The notes below the pieces were generated by a model that was not told the origin of the DNA, searched no databases, and saw nothing but the letters and a program-made list of their open reading frames with translations. Shown here piece by piece: positions 23,119-36,479 of a stretch of DNA of 64,000 nt. The stretch spans positions 2,550,704 to 2,614,703 of the forward strand of contig NC_045139.1 of the NCBI RefSeq assembly GCF_008831285.2, read 5' to 3'. A program made the position numbers and the translations under genes. Origin of the DNA: Nymphaea colorata. Lineage: Eukaryota; Streptophyta; Magnoliopsida; Nymphaeales; Nymphaeaceae. Each line of letters starts with the position of its first letter. Within the stretch, counting starts at the first letter, position 1.

Positions 23119-26100
23119 AGAGAGAGCCAACTAAATGAAAAAAATTAGCAAAAACTTAGTGACAAATAAGTCTTAAGTAAAAACGGGAAGAGAGAGAGTA
23201 ACAAAAACATATTGTCACTTGTGTGCTGTTTCGGTTGCATTTATTTCATTCGATGGGGTCAAAATTGATCGGAATGTGAGATCAGAATTAGAATGTACAT
23301 ATAGTCAAATGTGACAAATATGTAGTGCCTTTGTCTACTTTGTATTAACCAATTACCTAGAAGTAGCGTCCCTGCTTGAAAAGATATAAATCGATTTTCA
23401 AACCACACGTTTGATTGCACAATTAAACCTTATATTTGGGGAAAAGTCAACACATTGATTACAACAATGAGTCGTAAATTTAACTAACATTGTTGTGGCT
23501 TTCTGGCAGAAACCAGTCAATGCTTGTCGAGGATATCGTGAGGAAGATCGTTCGTGAAGTAAATAAGACCCCTCTTCCAGTAGCTGAACATCCAGTCGGT
23601 CTCAATTCTCGCATTGCAGATTTGATGAAAATGATGGAGATTGAAGCCCATACTGAAGCTAAAATGGTCGGGATTCATGGCTTGGGTGGCGTGGGCAAGA
23701 CGACTGTTGCCAAGGACATCTATAACCAAATCTCTTCTCATTTTGATGCATGCTGCTTCCTTTTCAACGTGAGATCAGAAGCAAAAAACCAGTCTGACAG
23801 GCTCATTTCCCTCCAAAAACAACTGCTGCGGAAAGTTTTCAAAGATGAAAATACGGACATAAGCAGCATCGATGAAGGAATCAGCATAATTAAACAACGG
23901 ATCAGGAGCAAGAAGGTTCTGCTAGTTCTTGATGATGTTGATCATGAATCACAACTGGAGGCATTGGCCGGTGGTGTGGACTGGTTTTGCTCAGGGTCTA
24001 GAATCATAATCACTACCAGAGATAAGCGGATGCTGAGAGCAGCAGGAGTGCACAAATATAATATGTATAAGCTGAAAGGGCTCGATTCTTCCCAATCACT
24101 TCAGCTTTTCAGTTGGCATGCATTTAGGAAAGAGGAGCCTGACCTCAAGTTTGCAAAGTTATCCAAGGAAGTTGCATCTGTTGCGGCCGGGCTACCATTA
24201 GCCCTTAAAATATTTGGGTCTCTTTTCCGTTATCTGGAAACAGTTGAACTCTGGGTAAGTAAGCTAGAAGAGTTGAAGAAATCTCAAGACAATGGTCTCC
24301 ATGAAATGCTAAAGATAAGTTATGATGCACTTGATGAAAACGCACAAAAAGTATTTCTGGATATAGCATGTTTCTTCATTGGGCAAGGAAGAGAGAAAGC
24401 CACTTATATGTGGGAAGGCTGTGGGTTCTTCCCAGATTTAAAAATTAATGTTTTAATTTGCATGTGTCTAGTCAGTGTAAACGATGATACAGGAGAGTTT
24501 GAAATGCATGATCATATCCGTGACATGGGGAGAAAAATAGTGCAAGACGAGAGCAATGACTTAGAAGAACGTAGCAGGTTGAGGGAAGATGATGAAGCAC
24601 TAGATGTATTGCAAAAGCGGAGAGTAAGACTATCTCTTCTGTTATTATAGTTATTATTATTATTAACTTGTTTTGTTCTGATTTTTGTATTGAGTTATTA
24701 GTAAAATATGGATGTGCCTTGGCTTCAACATAGAGTTCCCATAAACTTATTTCCTTTAATTGTTAATTAAATTTGAAATGCAGGGAACAAAAAACATTGA
24801 AGCCATCCATGTCTCTGGAGAAAAAAAATTTTCGGATAGAGCCACTTTTTGTAGCGAAGAGTGGACAGAAAGTGCATTGCATGTGGGGTCCTTTGCGGCA
24901 ATGTCTCAACTTAGAATGCTTCGATTGCAGCGTGTGATGTTAGAAGGTAACTATGAACATATTCCCCAGACTCTCAGATGGTTGGAATGGCATCCACATG
25001 ACTTGGATTCATTGCCTAACAGCCTTCCTCTTGAGAACATTGTTGTTCTTGACTTATCTTATAGCTCCATAACTCAAGTATGGAACCAGCAAGGATCAAG
25101 GATCAAGGTATAACTAGCAAACCCTTTGCTATAATGTATCCATTTTTCAGATTTGTTTTTCTTTGCTTCTTCAGCAAGATGGGGTATTGTTGATCAATAT
25201 TATCAGTCGTTGTTGCATGCATCCTATCAACGAGAAAGGGAAGTTAGATATTAGACCTTTTTTATTTATTAAACCTTTAAAATATTTATTAATTATTAAT
25301 TAAATAGAAAGTTAGAGAAAAAGGCCTATGTAGGTTGACATGTGTCACTATTTTGGGCATCAATTTTTCAAAGTTTTTAGAAACCAAACATGACTTACAA
25401 GTTCAATATTGATCTCTTATAATATTATTGCTAAAATACGTCGCACCTGGTCATTAATTTTTTTGTGCTTTCCTCAAGCGAATGCAGCTAGGTAGTTGAG
25501 GAATGCTTCACGCCTTTTTCCCTAGCATTTGTTCTAATAAAACAAATTTTATTTTTGTTTAGGTCTTTGACAAATTGAAAGTCCTAAATCTCAGTGATTG
25601 TTGTAAACTCAGTATGTGTCCAGATTTTACTAGCATGCCTCATCTGGAGAAATTGGATTTTAGTGGTTGTAAGAAGATAAGAGAGCTTCATCCATCTATT
25701 GGGCATCTCGAGAGATTGACTTACTTGTCATTGAGGAGTTGCGTCTCACTTCAGGAACTTCCTAGATCTATTAGGTGTCTCAAGAACTTGATCTACTTGT
25801 CTTTGAGAGGATGCAAATTGAAGAAACTTCCCAAATCTGTTGGACATCTCAAGAATTTGACTTACTTGTCTTTGAGTTGTTCTTCTTCTCTAAAGAAATT
25901 GCCGGAAGAAGTTTGTCAGTTGACTTCACTTGAAAAGCTTAATCTCAACTATTGCACCAAAATTTCAAATTTTCCATTACAGTTGAGGGATTCAACGTCA
26001 TTGACGCAGCACTTTTTTGACAAATTGAAAGTCTTAAATCTCAGTAGATGTACGAACCTCACCAACTGTCCAGATTTTACATGCATGCCGCATCTAGAGA

Positions 26101-28380
26101 AGTTGAAATTTAATGGTTGTAAGAAGATGAGTGAACTTCATCCATCTATTGGGCACCTCAAGAGCTTGAGTCGCTTGTCTTTGGGATGGTGTGAATCACT
26201 AATGGAACTGCCTGATGAAGTTTGTCAGTTGGCCTCATTGGAGAACCTTTATCTTAATTGTTGCAAACAAATTGCAATTTTGCCATCACATTTGGGGGAT
26301 CTAAAATCATTAGTGGAGCTATTCCTTGACAGCACCAGCATAACAACTCTGCCTGAATCTGTGGGACACTTGAAACAACTGAAGTATTTGTCTCTAAACG
26401 AGTGTTCTTCATTGAAAGAAATACCTGAATGCATTTGTGTGTTGCTTAATCTTGAAGAGATAGATGCTAAAAAGTGTGAATCTCTTGCCTCTTTACCCAA
26501 CTCGCTTGGCAACCTGAGGAGCTTGAGGAAGCTTGATTTGAGTGAGACAGCCATTGAAGAACTGCCAGACTCCTTTGTGTCACTAGAGAAGCTTGACGTC
26601 CTAGCAGTTGCTAAGTGCACTCAGCTCAAATTCATACCGGCCTCTGCTTCGACTTCTATTGTGTCTTCAGATAGACAACACTACTCCCTCCCTCAGTTCC
26701 CGCCTTTCCTCACCAAATTAAACGCGTCCAACTGCCCTGAATTGGAAATGATAGCAGATGTCTCAAATGCAAAGGGATTGAAAAAATTGAATCTTAATGG
26801 CTGCCAAAAGCTTGTGGATGTTCCTGGCGTCGAACAGCTGAAACGATTGGTGACGTTAAAGCTTGGAGGATGCAGAAGCCTTTGTAACTCATTGAAGGGA
26901 AGACTTCAGGTAAACATCTTTGAGAAAAGTAACGTTATGTCTCTTAGCCCATTAGCTTCGCTCCACTTACTTAGTAGGGGTGACTTGTGAAGGTTATCAA
27001 TAAGCAGTTTAAAACCCGACTGGGACAAGTATGCTATGTCTCTCGGGCCTTCAGCCCTTTAGCTTAGCTCCACTCACTTGGTAGGGGAGATTTATTGACA
27101 AACAACCGAGACGTCTTAGGTTCAAAACTAATACATGTCTCTTTCTTCATTAGCTTAGCTCCACTCTTTTGGTAGGAGCAACTTGTTAAGGGTTAACAAA
27201 TTGCTAAGACATCACAAGTTCAAAACCTGACCTTTGTCGAAGGTAGTCTCTAGTTTGGGAAGCGTTTCTACTCAACAGCATGCATATAGCATTCCTTTCT
27301 TAACTTTTGTTGGCTAGAGTTTCTAGGGATCATGCTGGAACGTAGTGCGTGTTCCTGGAAAGAGAAATGGTTCTGATTCAAATCGGAAAGCAAAGGTTTG
27401 TCAAAGATGCTTGCAAAAATTAATGGACACATGGGATGCAGATTAGTGCCTACCTTGTGTTTTTTCATTCCAAATGCGAGTGCAACTACTTGAGTTGGTG
27501 AGAAGATCCAGAACCATTTTCTTGAAACTGAGGGGAAGGAAAATCCCTTGAGCTGGTTCTGTGTCTGCCAAAGAGTGCACCACACTTACTGTAACTGTCT
27601 CCCTTTCAGGAGGCAAATTTTCAACATCTGCATAAATTCAACATTCGCGGAAACCCGAGCGATGGCGAGCCGTCATGTCCTCAATCTCTCTCTTTCGTTC
27701 TTCCCAGACAGTTCAACATAGGCTTCTTGTACTTGTATGTTGAAGAGAGCTGTCTAGGCAACATTGGCTCAGAACATTGGGCACATAAGCTCATAGCCAA
27801 CCTTCACTCAAATGGCAACAAAAGCACTGAAAACGAGGAAGATCATAACCACAGCATTGGCTCGATAGCAAATAGGAGCATTGAAAGTCGTGACGAAGGT
27901 GACAACCTGGATAAAAGCATCGCAAGTGGTGAAGGTAGAAGCCTGGACGGCACTAGCTCGGAACAAGATGAAAACAACGAAAGTGATGAAGATAGCAGCA
28001 TGGACAGCTTTGAAGAAGAAGAAGATAAATGCGTTGAAAGTGACGAAGACACTCTCTCGGTAGACAGCCTGGGCAAAGTTGTTCGAATAGACATCACGAC
28101 AGACGCTGCACAATTTGTCTTTAAAACTTCAATTGAAAAGGGCCTATATGGCAGGTCCCCCAACGCTATGTTTGGATGGAAGAGCAAGCTGATGAGGATA
28201 GCAAGAGAAGGAAAATTTATGGGAGCTGATGATGCTCCAAGGAGGACGACGATGGTGATGCATGTGTCCGTCAATGGCTGCGCCCTACTTGGTGGTGACC
28301 TCCAGACTGTTAGTGGGGAAGCCATAGATGGTCCTTCTTCTCTTGATGTGTTTTTTCAGTCCGTATCGTTGAACATGTAG
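20550..28380 (+). CDS. TNL immune receptor B, complete, with myristoylation-like start and acidic tail
   Basis: Five exons: 20550-21202, 23510-24623, 24784-25107, 25563-26909, 27610-28380; 1402 aa. It uses the same phases as gene A. The start MGGAFSHFCC has Gly2, Ser6 and Cys9/Cys10, as in N-myristoylated and palmitoylated proteins. An acidic 17-residue unit is repeated before the TIR (about 71-210; E147 in WCLKE). NB-ARC: P-loop GLGGVGKTT 275-283, LLVLDDV 355-361, GLPLA 445-449, MHD 550-552. The LRR exon spans 698-1146. The last exon has LSFVLPRQFNIGFLYLYVEE, an Asp/Glu/Ser-rich linker of roughly 100 residues, then IDITTDAAQFVFKTSI and TTMVMHVSVNGCALLGGDL. All signature motifs are intact. 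Intron 1 (2.3 kb) contains a second, broken TIR exon, so alternative 5' splicing is possible. Confidence 0.88.
20625..20726 (+). repeat. 51-bp in-frame tandem duplication in exon 1 of TNL B
   Basis: Units 20625-20675 and 20676-20726 encode YSERLDYEGDEAEAPSR and YSERLDYEGDEAEASSP. The repeat lengthens the acidic spacer between the N-terminal tether and the TIR domain. Confidence 0.9.
21420..21986 (+). pseudogene. Second TIR exon, broken, inside intron 1 of TNL B
   Basis: It matches exon 1 of B including the leader (cacacttgtgctccatccat) and spacer (GDEAEASSPPSSSPPSVRE). The ATG position reads AGA. The frame shifts just after YDVFLSFR, where one G of 'aggggacca' is missing. About 107 bp are deleted at 21760, removing the segment up to WCLKEI and with it the catalytic glutamate. 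The end (KRLITAVFFDVEPRDVQHQT through WSAALTEAGEASGY) is recognisable. It is a tandem copy of the TIR exon in the same orientation. Whether it is ever spliced into transcripts cannot be told. Confidence 0.85.
22584..22659. repeat. (CA)n(TA)n microsatellite
   Basis: CA run to about 22629, then a TA run, in intron 1 of TNL B. Confidence 0.9.
23041..23115. repeat. (TA)n(GA)n microsatellite
   Basis: TA run followed by GA run in intron 1 of TNL B, about 400 bp before the NB-ARC exon. Confidence 0.9.
26951..27230 (+). repeat. Three tandem tRNA-like (SINE-head-like) repeats in intron 4 of TNL B
   Basis: Copies near 26951-27020, 27059-27130 and 27150-27230 each read ttagcttagctccactc, ttggtagg(g/a)g, then about 40 bp later (g/a)gttcaaaac. 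These resemble a Pol III A box and B box (GGTTCRAAACC) at tRNA-like spacing. Diverged single copies follow the LRR donor sites of the left TNL (395-465, 1965-2045) and of F. The tRNA origin is an inference. Confidence 0.4.
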
Positions 28381-31300
28381 TACTAAAAGAGCAACGGACA
28401 TGAAGCCGAAGAACCTTAAAAGCTAATTCCTCCATTTCTACTCATTCGCTTCAGCACTTGAGTTTGCATTTGGGAAAGAAGAACCAGCACAGTTTAAATA
28501 AACTAGTCTTCTTATTTCCATTCCTAGGTAAGCTCATGAAAAATGGTGTTTATATTTGTAAAGCATAGGTGGGAAAAAATGGGCAAGACATGGACATGCC
28601 TTTTGATTGCATGGTTAACCTTTAAGTTATTTTTCTCATGTAAACGCAGTCAAAACACGCGAAGAAACTCAAAACTTCCTTCGCTGACCGTACATGCCTT
28701 CTTCCAAATAGACTGAATTAAAATTGTTGATGACAGAAAAGTTCAACTTTTCTCCACCTCGTTTCCCAGCATCCGCAAGCTAATTGAAAAACTAGTTTTC
28801 TATTTCCATCAAATATATATAGGACTGAACTTCTCCAAGCTTCTTCGTCTTAATTAATTTGCTGCTGCTTGATTCTTGAGACCGACAGTGAACCCAGCTC
28901 ACCCTAACCGTAAGGGATTAGAAAACCATACTAGCCTTTTTATTTGGTAGAGATACAGCCGATTCTCATTTTACTTTGTCTTCGGGACTTGAGTTGAGAG
29001 TGGGACATTTATCATTTGCAATCCAAATAAATACTAAATCATTGGATTCAAACTAACAACCGGACTTTTAGGAGCCTATCGGCTCTTAAACTTTCTATTG
29101 GACAGCTCACTGAAATGAAGCAACAGTAACGAGGCACATAACTTAGAAAAATGACTGCTCCCATGCTGATATCTACGAACGAACCTGGGCAAACTCTTGT
29201 TTAAGAAGGAAGCATGCATGGGAGGGATTAGGGGCGGACCCTGTTTGGATGTCCTTTGGCTTCATAAGGAGCATCAACCATTAATGATGATTTAGTTGAA
29301 GGGTGTTTGATCGAAAGTAGCCTTTTAAGTAATTTCTTAAATAGAGCCTCCATGAGTTTGGCTAAAGAGAGCCTTTTTGCCTTTCAGTATACTCCATGAC
29401 TGAGAAGAGTAAGTTTCCATTGTTTACTTTAAAGTACAAAAGGGAGGACCACCTTCCGTCAATTTTCATGATTGCTAGCTAAGGATTTCAAAATTTAGGT
29501 TTAGGCACATTGGATTCATAGGAGTGGGCATCCGGCTGGGCGAGGCAGCTTGGCCGGATAAAATCCGGCCCGGGTCGGTCGGACCTGAAGCCCAGGCCCG
29601 GGCCTGGCCCGATAGCTTGTGTCCTAGCCCGGGCTCGGCCCAGCCCGTTTAAAAATAAAAAAATATTTTTAAAAATTATAAAATAATTTTTAATAATATA
29701 AAATATGTTTTTACTAATAAAATATATATTTTTAAATTAAAAATAATAAAAAATTATTTTTTAATATTATCGGGCCGGGCCGAGCCCACCTGGGCCCAGG
29801 CCGAGTACCGGGTACCCATGGGTACTCGGCCTTTTTTATGATTTTGTTAGGAAAAACTTCTTTCAGCTCCCGCTCTTAAACCTGCTGCATTTTTCTTTGG
29901 AATTTCGTGGTGAGACCTACAGTTGGGACGGTGTGAGGTGCAGCTTAACTCTTTAGGCAGGGTGCTTTATAAACGAAATGAGGTTTGGCCATCTGTTTAT
30001 CAAAATCTTTTTTTTTTTTGGCCTTTCTTCGTCCTTTGGTGAATAAGATTTCTTGGGATAGTAGGGGGAGTATTATCTTATGGTCTAAGTAGAGAAACGA
30101 AGCTTTCATCCTTCCCCATACCAGGTTTGCTTATAATGCTTTGAGATTATGAAATGTTATACATAAACTTGTATATTGGTATCATTCTTTTGCAACATAA
30201 GAAGTTGACTATTCTTGAATTTATAATAGAGACTGACTGCCTACTAGCTCATGCACGCCCCATCCGTTATGCTAATGCCCTCCAAGATAGAGAAGGATTT
30301 CTTTCTCTTCTTATGACTTCCACCAGTGGCAGGGAAAGTTGCTGCCCCGTCGTCCCCCATGACTTGTGCTAATGAGATGGAAAGCCAACGTATGTAAAAC
30401 GAGTTGATCAGCACAATGAAATTATTAAACATATGTCAAACAAGTTGTTAAGCACAAATAAATTATTATAAGTAAACAATTCTAGAAGCAAATCAACAAG
30501 AAATTGACTAATTAAACCAAGTTGTTGAGAACAAGCTGGCCCTTTTCATTAAACTAGACCAGTCACAATCGTTGACCTATTTTTTTTTTCTTATAAGAAC
30601 TACGGTTCGGATGTAATCTTTTCATAAGTAAAACAGAACAAATCTATATGTGTAACTTTATAAAAGTTTCATAAAGTCTTTAACATAGCAAAGTTTGAAT
30701 GAAAATTTACAATCTAAAATCCAATCCTAATGTAAGTTTTAAATTCATACCCGAATCGAAATCCAATTCTTAACCTGAATCGGAACAGCCTTACAATATG
30801 CTAAGAAGTGATTTTTAAATTGTATGATGCGACCATTTAACATATGATATTTATTTAAAATAAATCTTGTCCAAATCGAATTTTGAACCCTATCGAACGT
30901 CATTCTATAAATCTGAATACGATCTAATTTTTAGTCAAATGCTAAATTTTTTCTACATTTGAATTAGGTTCCATCTCTACGGTGAAGTTTCACGCATTCA
31001 AACGCTATGGCAGTGATGCATTCGGCGTCATGTGTGGGTATTGAATCAGGGGGCACCCCACTGTGGTGCCCACTTCTTTGTCTTTCCAGGCTAAGGCGTG
31101 CAGCTTCCAAGGGAATGTCGATAAAATATTGGTGCTCCTTCTATCTTGGTGTGTAAATCTTCCTTTGTGAACTAGGGTCTCGTCTTTTTATTATTTTTCA
31201 AGAACATAGTTCTTGAAATGTTCAGCTGCTCATCTCATCACATAAAAATATCGGTAAAAAGTTGATAAATTCAAGGTTTCAGCTTTACAAATATTATTTT

Positions 31301-33200
31301 CTGGGAGCTAAATTTGGTTTCAAAGCTTCCAGTTGAAACTCTTCTCTGTGTTTTTTTTTCCTTCATTTATTATCATTTACTTGTCAGAAGGTGAACTCTG
31401 TTACTGTGATTTTTTTTGTCCAAATATTCAGCAAATGACAATAATTTCCTTTTTCTTGGTGTGAGAATCTGACATGATTCATGCAAACTCCCCGTCAGGG
31501 CCTTATAAATTGTCTTGCTTTGTTGCAGAATCTAATTGAAGTTCTATGTTCAGTTGTTCACCTTCTCGCCCCTAGAGACAATATTTAGATTCTCGTGGTC
31601 AGGGCTAGCAACAACAACCCGGGATCAAAGCGAAGAAGCTTGAAGAAGCTCATTCCTAGTTTATGGATCGGAACGGAAAGCTGGTTTTCCAATTAATTTA
31701 TTTTCACTATGTGATTCTTGGGTGATAACACAATAGTTTCTCAACCTTCTTTTACTATTACAATCTTTTTTGAACTGCTTATTTATTCCGTCGATCAGAT
31801 CACATAGATTGAAGTTCGAAACAGCAACTGGGCATCATCTGTCGCCATGTTTTCGTCCACAAACAAGGCTGCCGTCAAGGCCGATTTCATCCATCTTCAA
31901 GCACAAGTTGCCATTCCGGAACAACTAATTGGGAAGAAAGCAAGGAAGAGATCATGGATCTGACGACTGACCGACATTCCTCTTCAGGGATGGAGAAGTG
32001 ATCGGTCGGCCATTGAAAGTTTGCCTCCAGAAAAACAGGGTAAAGAGGTGCAGTCGCCATATGTTGAGCTGAATTGACAAAAGGGCGGCGCCATATTAGG
32101 TTGATAAGGTGGAAAACGTTAGTAGTCATTATCATTGATGACCAAGTTCACTGATTGATGATGAACTGGCCCAACCTTGAACAACAGCTATAAAGCTACT
32201 AAACTTTGGACGAAGTTACAAATATGAATTCTTTGCACACGGGCCTCACTAATTAATCATAGACTCAGGATCAATTTGGAAAATCCTACTACAGTTGACA
32301 TATTTTTCTGAATTCATGTGGCTAATTCATTTTTCCAATAGCTGTAAGCAAGCATTATTAGCTCGAGAAAGCTGTAAGCTCGAAAAAATAATGTCTAAAA
32401 AGCATCTCATGCTTCCTTATGAGTCTTGCCATCACATATAGGCTCTAATAAAACATTCGTAATTGATACCTTATCCATAAACAATGTTTTCCTGCTTTAG
32501 TCATCTATTTTTTCTTAGCTTCCTCATTAGTAGGAATTTTTGCATCTAATTCTTATTCTACATCGGGCAAAAATGTGACTTCATACATTATTTCCAATAT
32601 CCATAATTACTATTGTTTAGCTTTTTAATGTTACTTAATGCATTTTCTAATGCTTTTATAATCTCAGGATATAATGACAGTCAACAAGTACAGTAAGTCA
32701 GACAAACTCACAGGTGAATCTGGATTTATCCTTGGATTAAACCCACTCTGAAACCAAATGCACAAAACTTTGGGCCTAGATATGCTTAAATGCCAGTGCC
32801 TATAAAATTCAAATCCATATGTGGAGAAAATCTGGCACAAACTCGATAAACCTTTTTTTTTTTTTAATAACAAACTAATAGAAGTTTTCTTTAATTGAAA
32901 TTTAAGAGCTGAACCGAAATAATCTCACAGAGTGAACTCATAACAAAGCTTACTTATTGAGCGTGACCGGCAGTTCACACTCGACCAAAAGGAGAAACTC
33001 ATTCACTTGATGCACCCACATCTCACTTGACACTCTACTTAAGACACCATACACTAAGGACTCATGCCCTATTCATACAGGAATGAGAATGTCGGTGATA
33101 TATTTCCACCGCATTCTACAACTTTAACAATTTTTTTTCTTTTGTTTTCCATATAGCACACAGCTTAGGAAAAACAAGAGACTCGAGCTATCTAGAAAGT
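28381..33200. other. Intergenic spacer between TNL B and TNL C
   Basis: About 4.8 kb. It holds the GC-rich-ended element at 29525-29835 and a dispersed-type repeat near 30690-30960. A short frame near 31845 (MFSSTNKAAVKADFIHLQAQ) has no recognisable family. Nothing else supported. Confidence 0.5.
29525..29835. mobile_element. Non-autonomous element with GC-rich ends and AT core
   Basis: The ends are rich in CGGGCC/GGGCCC words (for example gggctcggcccagcccg on the left, cgggccgggccgagccc on the right) and partly complementary. The core is nearly pure AT. It has no coding capacity. The composition break against the flanks is sharp. Exact ends, target duplication and superfamily are undetermined. 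Confidence 0.5.
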
Positions 33201-34384
33201 GGGTGATGACTCTTTACATCTTTTATCTTGGTCCCGTTTCAACCTTTCCAACACAACTTTCCATTCTTCGTTGTTTTCAAATGAAAGAAATGCGACCCAA
33301 ATATTCTGAGGGTTAATGGCAGCCCAGCAGCAACCGATGCAACTTCCCTTGAAAGCTCAGCGAATTCCTCGGCTGGTTCCTCTGTCCCAAATGCATGCCA
33401 ACAGAAAAGCTGAAGTGATTGGGTGGCATCCAGCCCCCCAAGCTCATATACATTATTTATCTCCACTTTTGGTGCTCCCAATATTTGCCTATCTCTAGTA
33501 GTATTGATGATTCTTGACCCTGAGCAAAACCAATCTAGGCTGCCGACCAGTGCATCGAGTTGTGATTCATGATCAAGGTCATCGAGAACTAGCAAAACCT
33601 TTTTGCTCTGAATTCTTTCTTTAAATTTGTGCATTCCATCACTGGTGCTGCTTATGTCCATATTTTCAACTTTGAAAACATCACGAAGTAGTTGTTTCTG
33701 AAGGGAAATGAGACCCGAGGGTTGCTTTGCTGCTTCTCTGATGTTAACAATGAAGCTGCAGGCATCAAAGATTTGGTTATAAACAGCCTTAGCAAGAGTT
33801 GTCTTGCCTATTCCACCCATGCCATGGATCCCAACTATTCTGGCATCATCCTGGGCTTCAATGTCCAGCACTTCCATTAAATCTGCAATACGAGAATCGA
33901 GTCCTACTGCATGTTTAGCTGCAAACAGAGGGGTCTTCTTTACTTCTGTCAAGATCCCCTTCACGACACATTGGACGAGCTCTACCACGTCTCTACCGAA
34001 AGGCCAAAAAAATGCAAGTCAAGGTAATCAATGCTTTGTGCTTCTGCTCATACAATAATTGGCAATAATGTGTATGTTTTTTTGGGTCATTTTATATACT
34101 TTGAAAACAGGGGCATCACATCTTCATGGTTGGTTATAGAAAGAAAACGAAAAGAATGCATGTTTGTCATGTTTAATATGTGTACACTCTAATTTGGATC
34201 TCACAAACCAAGCAGTTTGACACACTATCAAATGATGTAGATGTATGCTGAACAATACTTGGTTTTTTTTTTAAATAAGAAAGCAAGGACACAGGCTGCA
34301 ACACATTAACTGCTTTTTTGCCATTGATTGACAAGCTGATTGCCACTAATTCATCCTCTCTCTCTCTCTCCTTTTTACTATACG

Positions 34385-36319
34385 CGGCTTCCTTCCTTCA
34401 TCCTTAAATTGGACATATCTAAGGCCTTTGACTCGGTTAGTTGGGAGTTTCTTTCTGACCTCCTCACCTGTCTTACTTTTGGTCCATCGTTCAGAGAGTG
34501 GATCCTTTCGCTTGTCACTGGGGCCCAGCTTGCGGTCACCTTCAATGGAAAGTATGGCGATTTCTTCAGTCTCAGGCGTGGCCTCCATCAGGGTTGTCCG
34601 CTATCGCCCTTGCTTTTCAACTTGGTCGCCGAGAGCTTTTCTGCTCTATTTCAGCACACAACGGGGCCCAGCTTGCGGTCACCTTCAATGGGAAGTGTGG
34701 CGATTTCTTCAGTCTTGGGCGTGGCCTCCATCAGGGTTGTCTGCTATCGCCCTTGCTTTTCAACTTGGTCGCCGAGAGCTTTTCTGCTCTATTTCAGCAC
34801 ACAACGGTCGTTGGCTTCCTCACGCCGCATTCGCTCCCCCACTTACAGACCTTCTCCACCCTTCAGTATGCAGATGACTTTCTCTTGTTCGGCAATGCTT
34901 CCCGCCAACTGATAGTGAGAACTTGGCTCATCTTCTGGGTTTTTGAGCTCATCTCGGGTTTTTCTATCAATTCCGCTAAATGTCACCTTTCCGTAATTCA
35001 CGCGGATCTGGCCACGGTACTTCTCGCTGAAGCGTGCTTTGGGTGTAAGGCTGCTGGCCTGCCCATGAACTATTTGGGGCTTCAGATTAAGTTGTCGCCT
35101 CCTGCATCCTCCTTTTGGGATGGAGTGGAGCACAAGCTTATTGATCGCCTTCAATGTTAGCAGGGAAAACCGTTTTCTCTCCCAAACTGTATTACTCTTG
35201 CTAGACACTGTCTTGCGTTTGTCCCCCTCCATGCTCTGGCCGTCTATCGGCCTCCTGTGACTGTCCTTAGTAGATTTGATGAGATTATTCGTAAGTTTAT
35301 CTAGAATAGGGATCGACCTTCGGATCGCCTTGCGCATTGAGATATGGTTGTCTTTCCGCGTCTTCTTGGGGGTGCTGGGGTTACCAACCTTAGTCGGGCA
35401 TGCGAGTCTTCTCTGTGTTCTTGGTGGTGGCGTCTGGCAACTGAGCATTCTCCCATCACCCAATTCATTTGTTCCAAATTCGACTTGCCTTCCCCTAGTG
35501 TTTGGAACTGTTCCATCTCTCACCCCTCTCTCTCTCACTTTTGGAAATACATGCTTTCTGTCCTTCCTCTTTTCCTCCGCCTTGCTGACCTCTCTTCGCC
35601 CACATCCCCTTCCTGGCCTCTCTCACCTACCTGCGAGTTCACTTTCTCTTCTTGCTACCTGGCCTCCTTTGGTCCATCTGTAGCGTCACTCCCACCCCGA
35701 TCCTTTTGGTCCCCTAACCCCTCTCCTCGTGCCATTGCTTTCGTCTGGCTTCTTCTTGCTGGCCACATCAACACTTTCGACCACTTACAGCTCCTTGGCA
35801 TCAGTTTAGCTAACCAGTGTCCCCTCTGTCTTGTCGCGGCTGAGTCTCGGGTCCACCTTTTTACCTCTTGCTCTTTCTTCTTTAGTGTTCTACCTTTTAC
35901 TTGGTCTTCCCTAGTTAGTAGTCTTCCAAACCCGCCATCCATTCGTCTTCTGTTTCTCTTTTGTCCTTCCTCCCACCTGTCTGCTTCCTAGGGTCGTGTT
36001 TGGAGGTCGTGACTCATTTCAACTTGGTGGCGCATTTGGGAGGAGCGCAACAACAAGGTCTTCAGGAACACCTTCTCTTCGTCAGATGGTGTGGCTCGTC
36101 TTGTGCAGGAGGATGTCCAGTTTGCCATTAGGTTAAGGCGCCGTGGTCTGTCTGCGGCTGGGTGACGGTGCTGCTTCTTCCTTCCTCTCTATTCATACAT
36201 TTCTTCTCGCTATGTATTGTATTGTATATTTCGTCTTTTTGCTTTTTTTTTTTGCGGATTGCTTTTGTATCTAGGGGACGTCTTGTCCCCAAATTTTGTT
36301 ATGTATTTCTCATTTTATT

Positions 36320-36320
<1 letters not shown>
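34385..36320 (+). mobile_element. 5'-truncated L1-like LINE fragment in intron 1 of TNL C
   Basis: Plus-strand pieces of a non-LTR reverse transcriptase: ILKLDISKAFDSVSWEFL, RGLHQGCPLSPLLFNLV, the catalytic box LQYADDFLLFG (near 34865), then NYLGLQIKLSPP. A zinc-binding RT tail (FVWLLLAGHINTFDHLQ, CPLCLVAAES) lies near 35730-35870, and a W.IWEERNNKVF-type end near 36030. Several frameshifts and stops make it inactive. Its orientation is opposite to TNL C. It lacks ORF1, endonuclease and the RT start. The 3' end runs into the CT/TA/GA microsatellite; no poly-A tail or target duplication was identified. Confidence 0.85.
34521..34806 (+). repeat. 143-bp tandem duplication inside the LINE
   Basis: Bases 34521-34663 are repeated at 34664-34806 with few differences (gcccagcttgcggtcacc to tcagcacacaacgg). 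The unit is not a multiple of three, so it shifts the RT frame. Confidence 0.9.

Positions 36321-36479
<159 letters not shown>

Noticed and set aside
26951-27230. Functional tRNA genes
   Set aside because: A-box and B-box words are imperfect, no cloverleaf is evident, and the unit is tandemly repeated in an intron; called a SINE-like repeat instead.
27808-28325. Minus-strand Ser/Phe-rich frames opposite the last exon of B
   Set aside because: Shadows of the acidic linker; the plus strand continues the TNL frame with correct splice sites.
31887-32135. Minus frame and nearby plus frame in the B-C spacer
   Set aside because: No recognisable domain, no splice context, no paralogue in the window.
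34843-35942. Minus-strand frames opposite the LINE
   Set aside because: Shadows of the plus-strand reverse-transcriptase sequence; no family resemblance.
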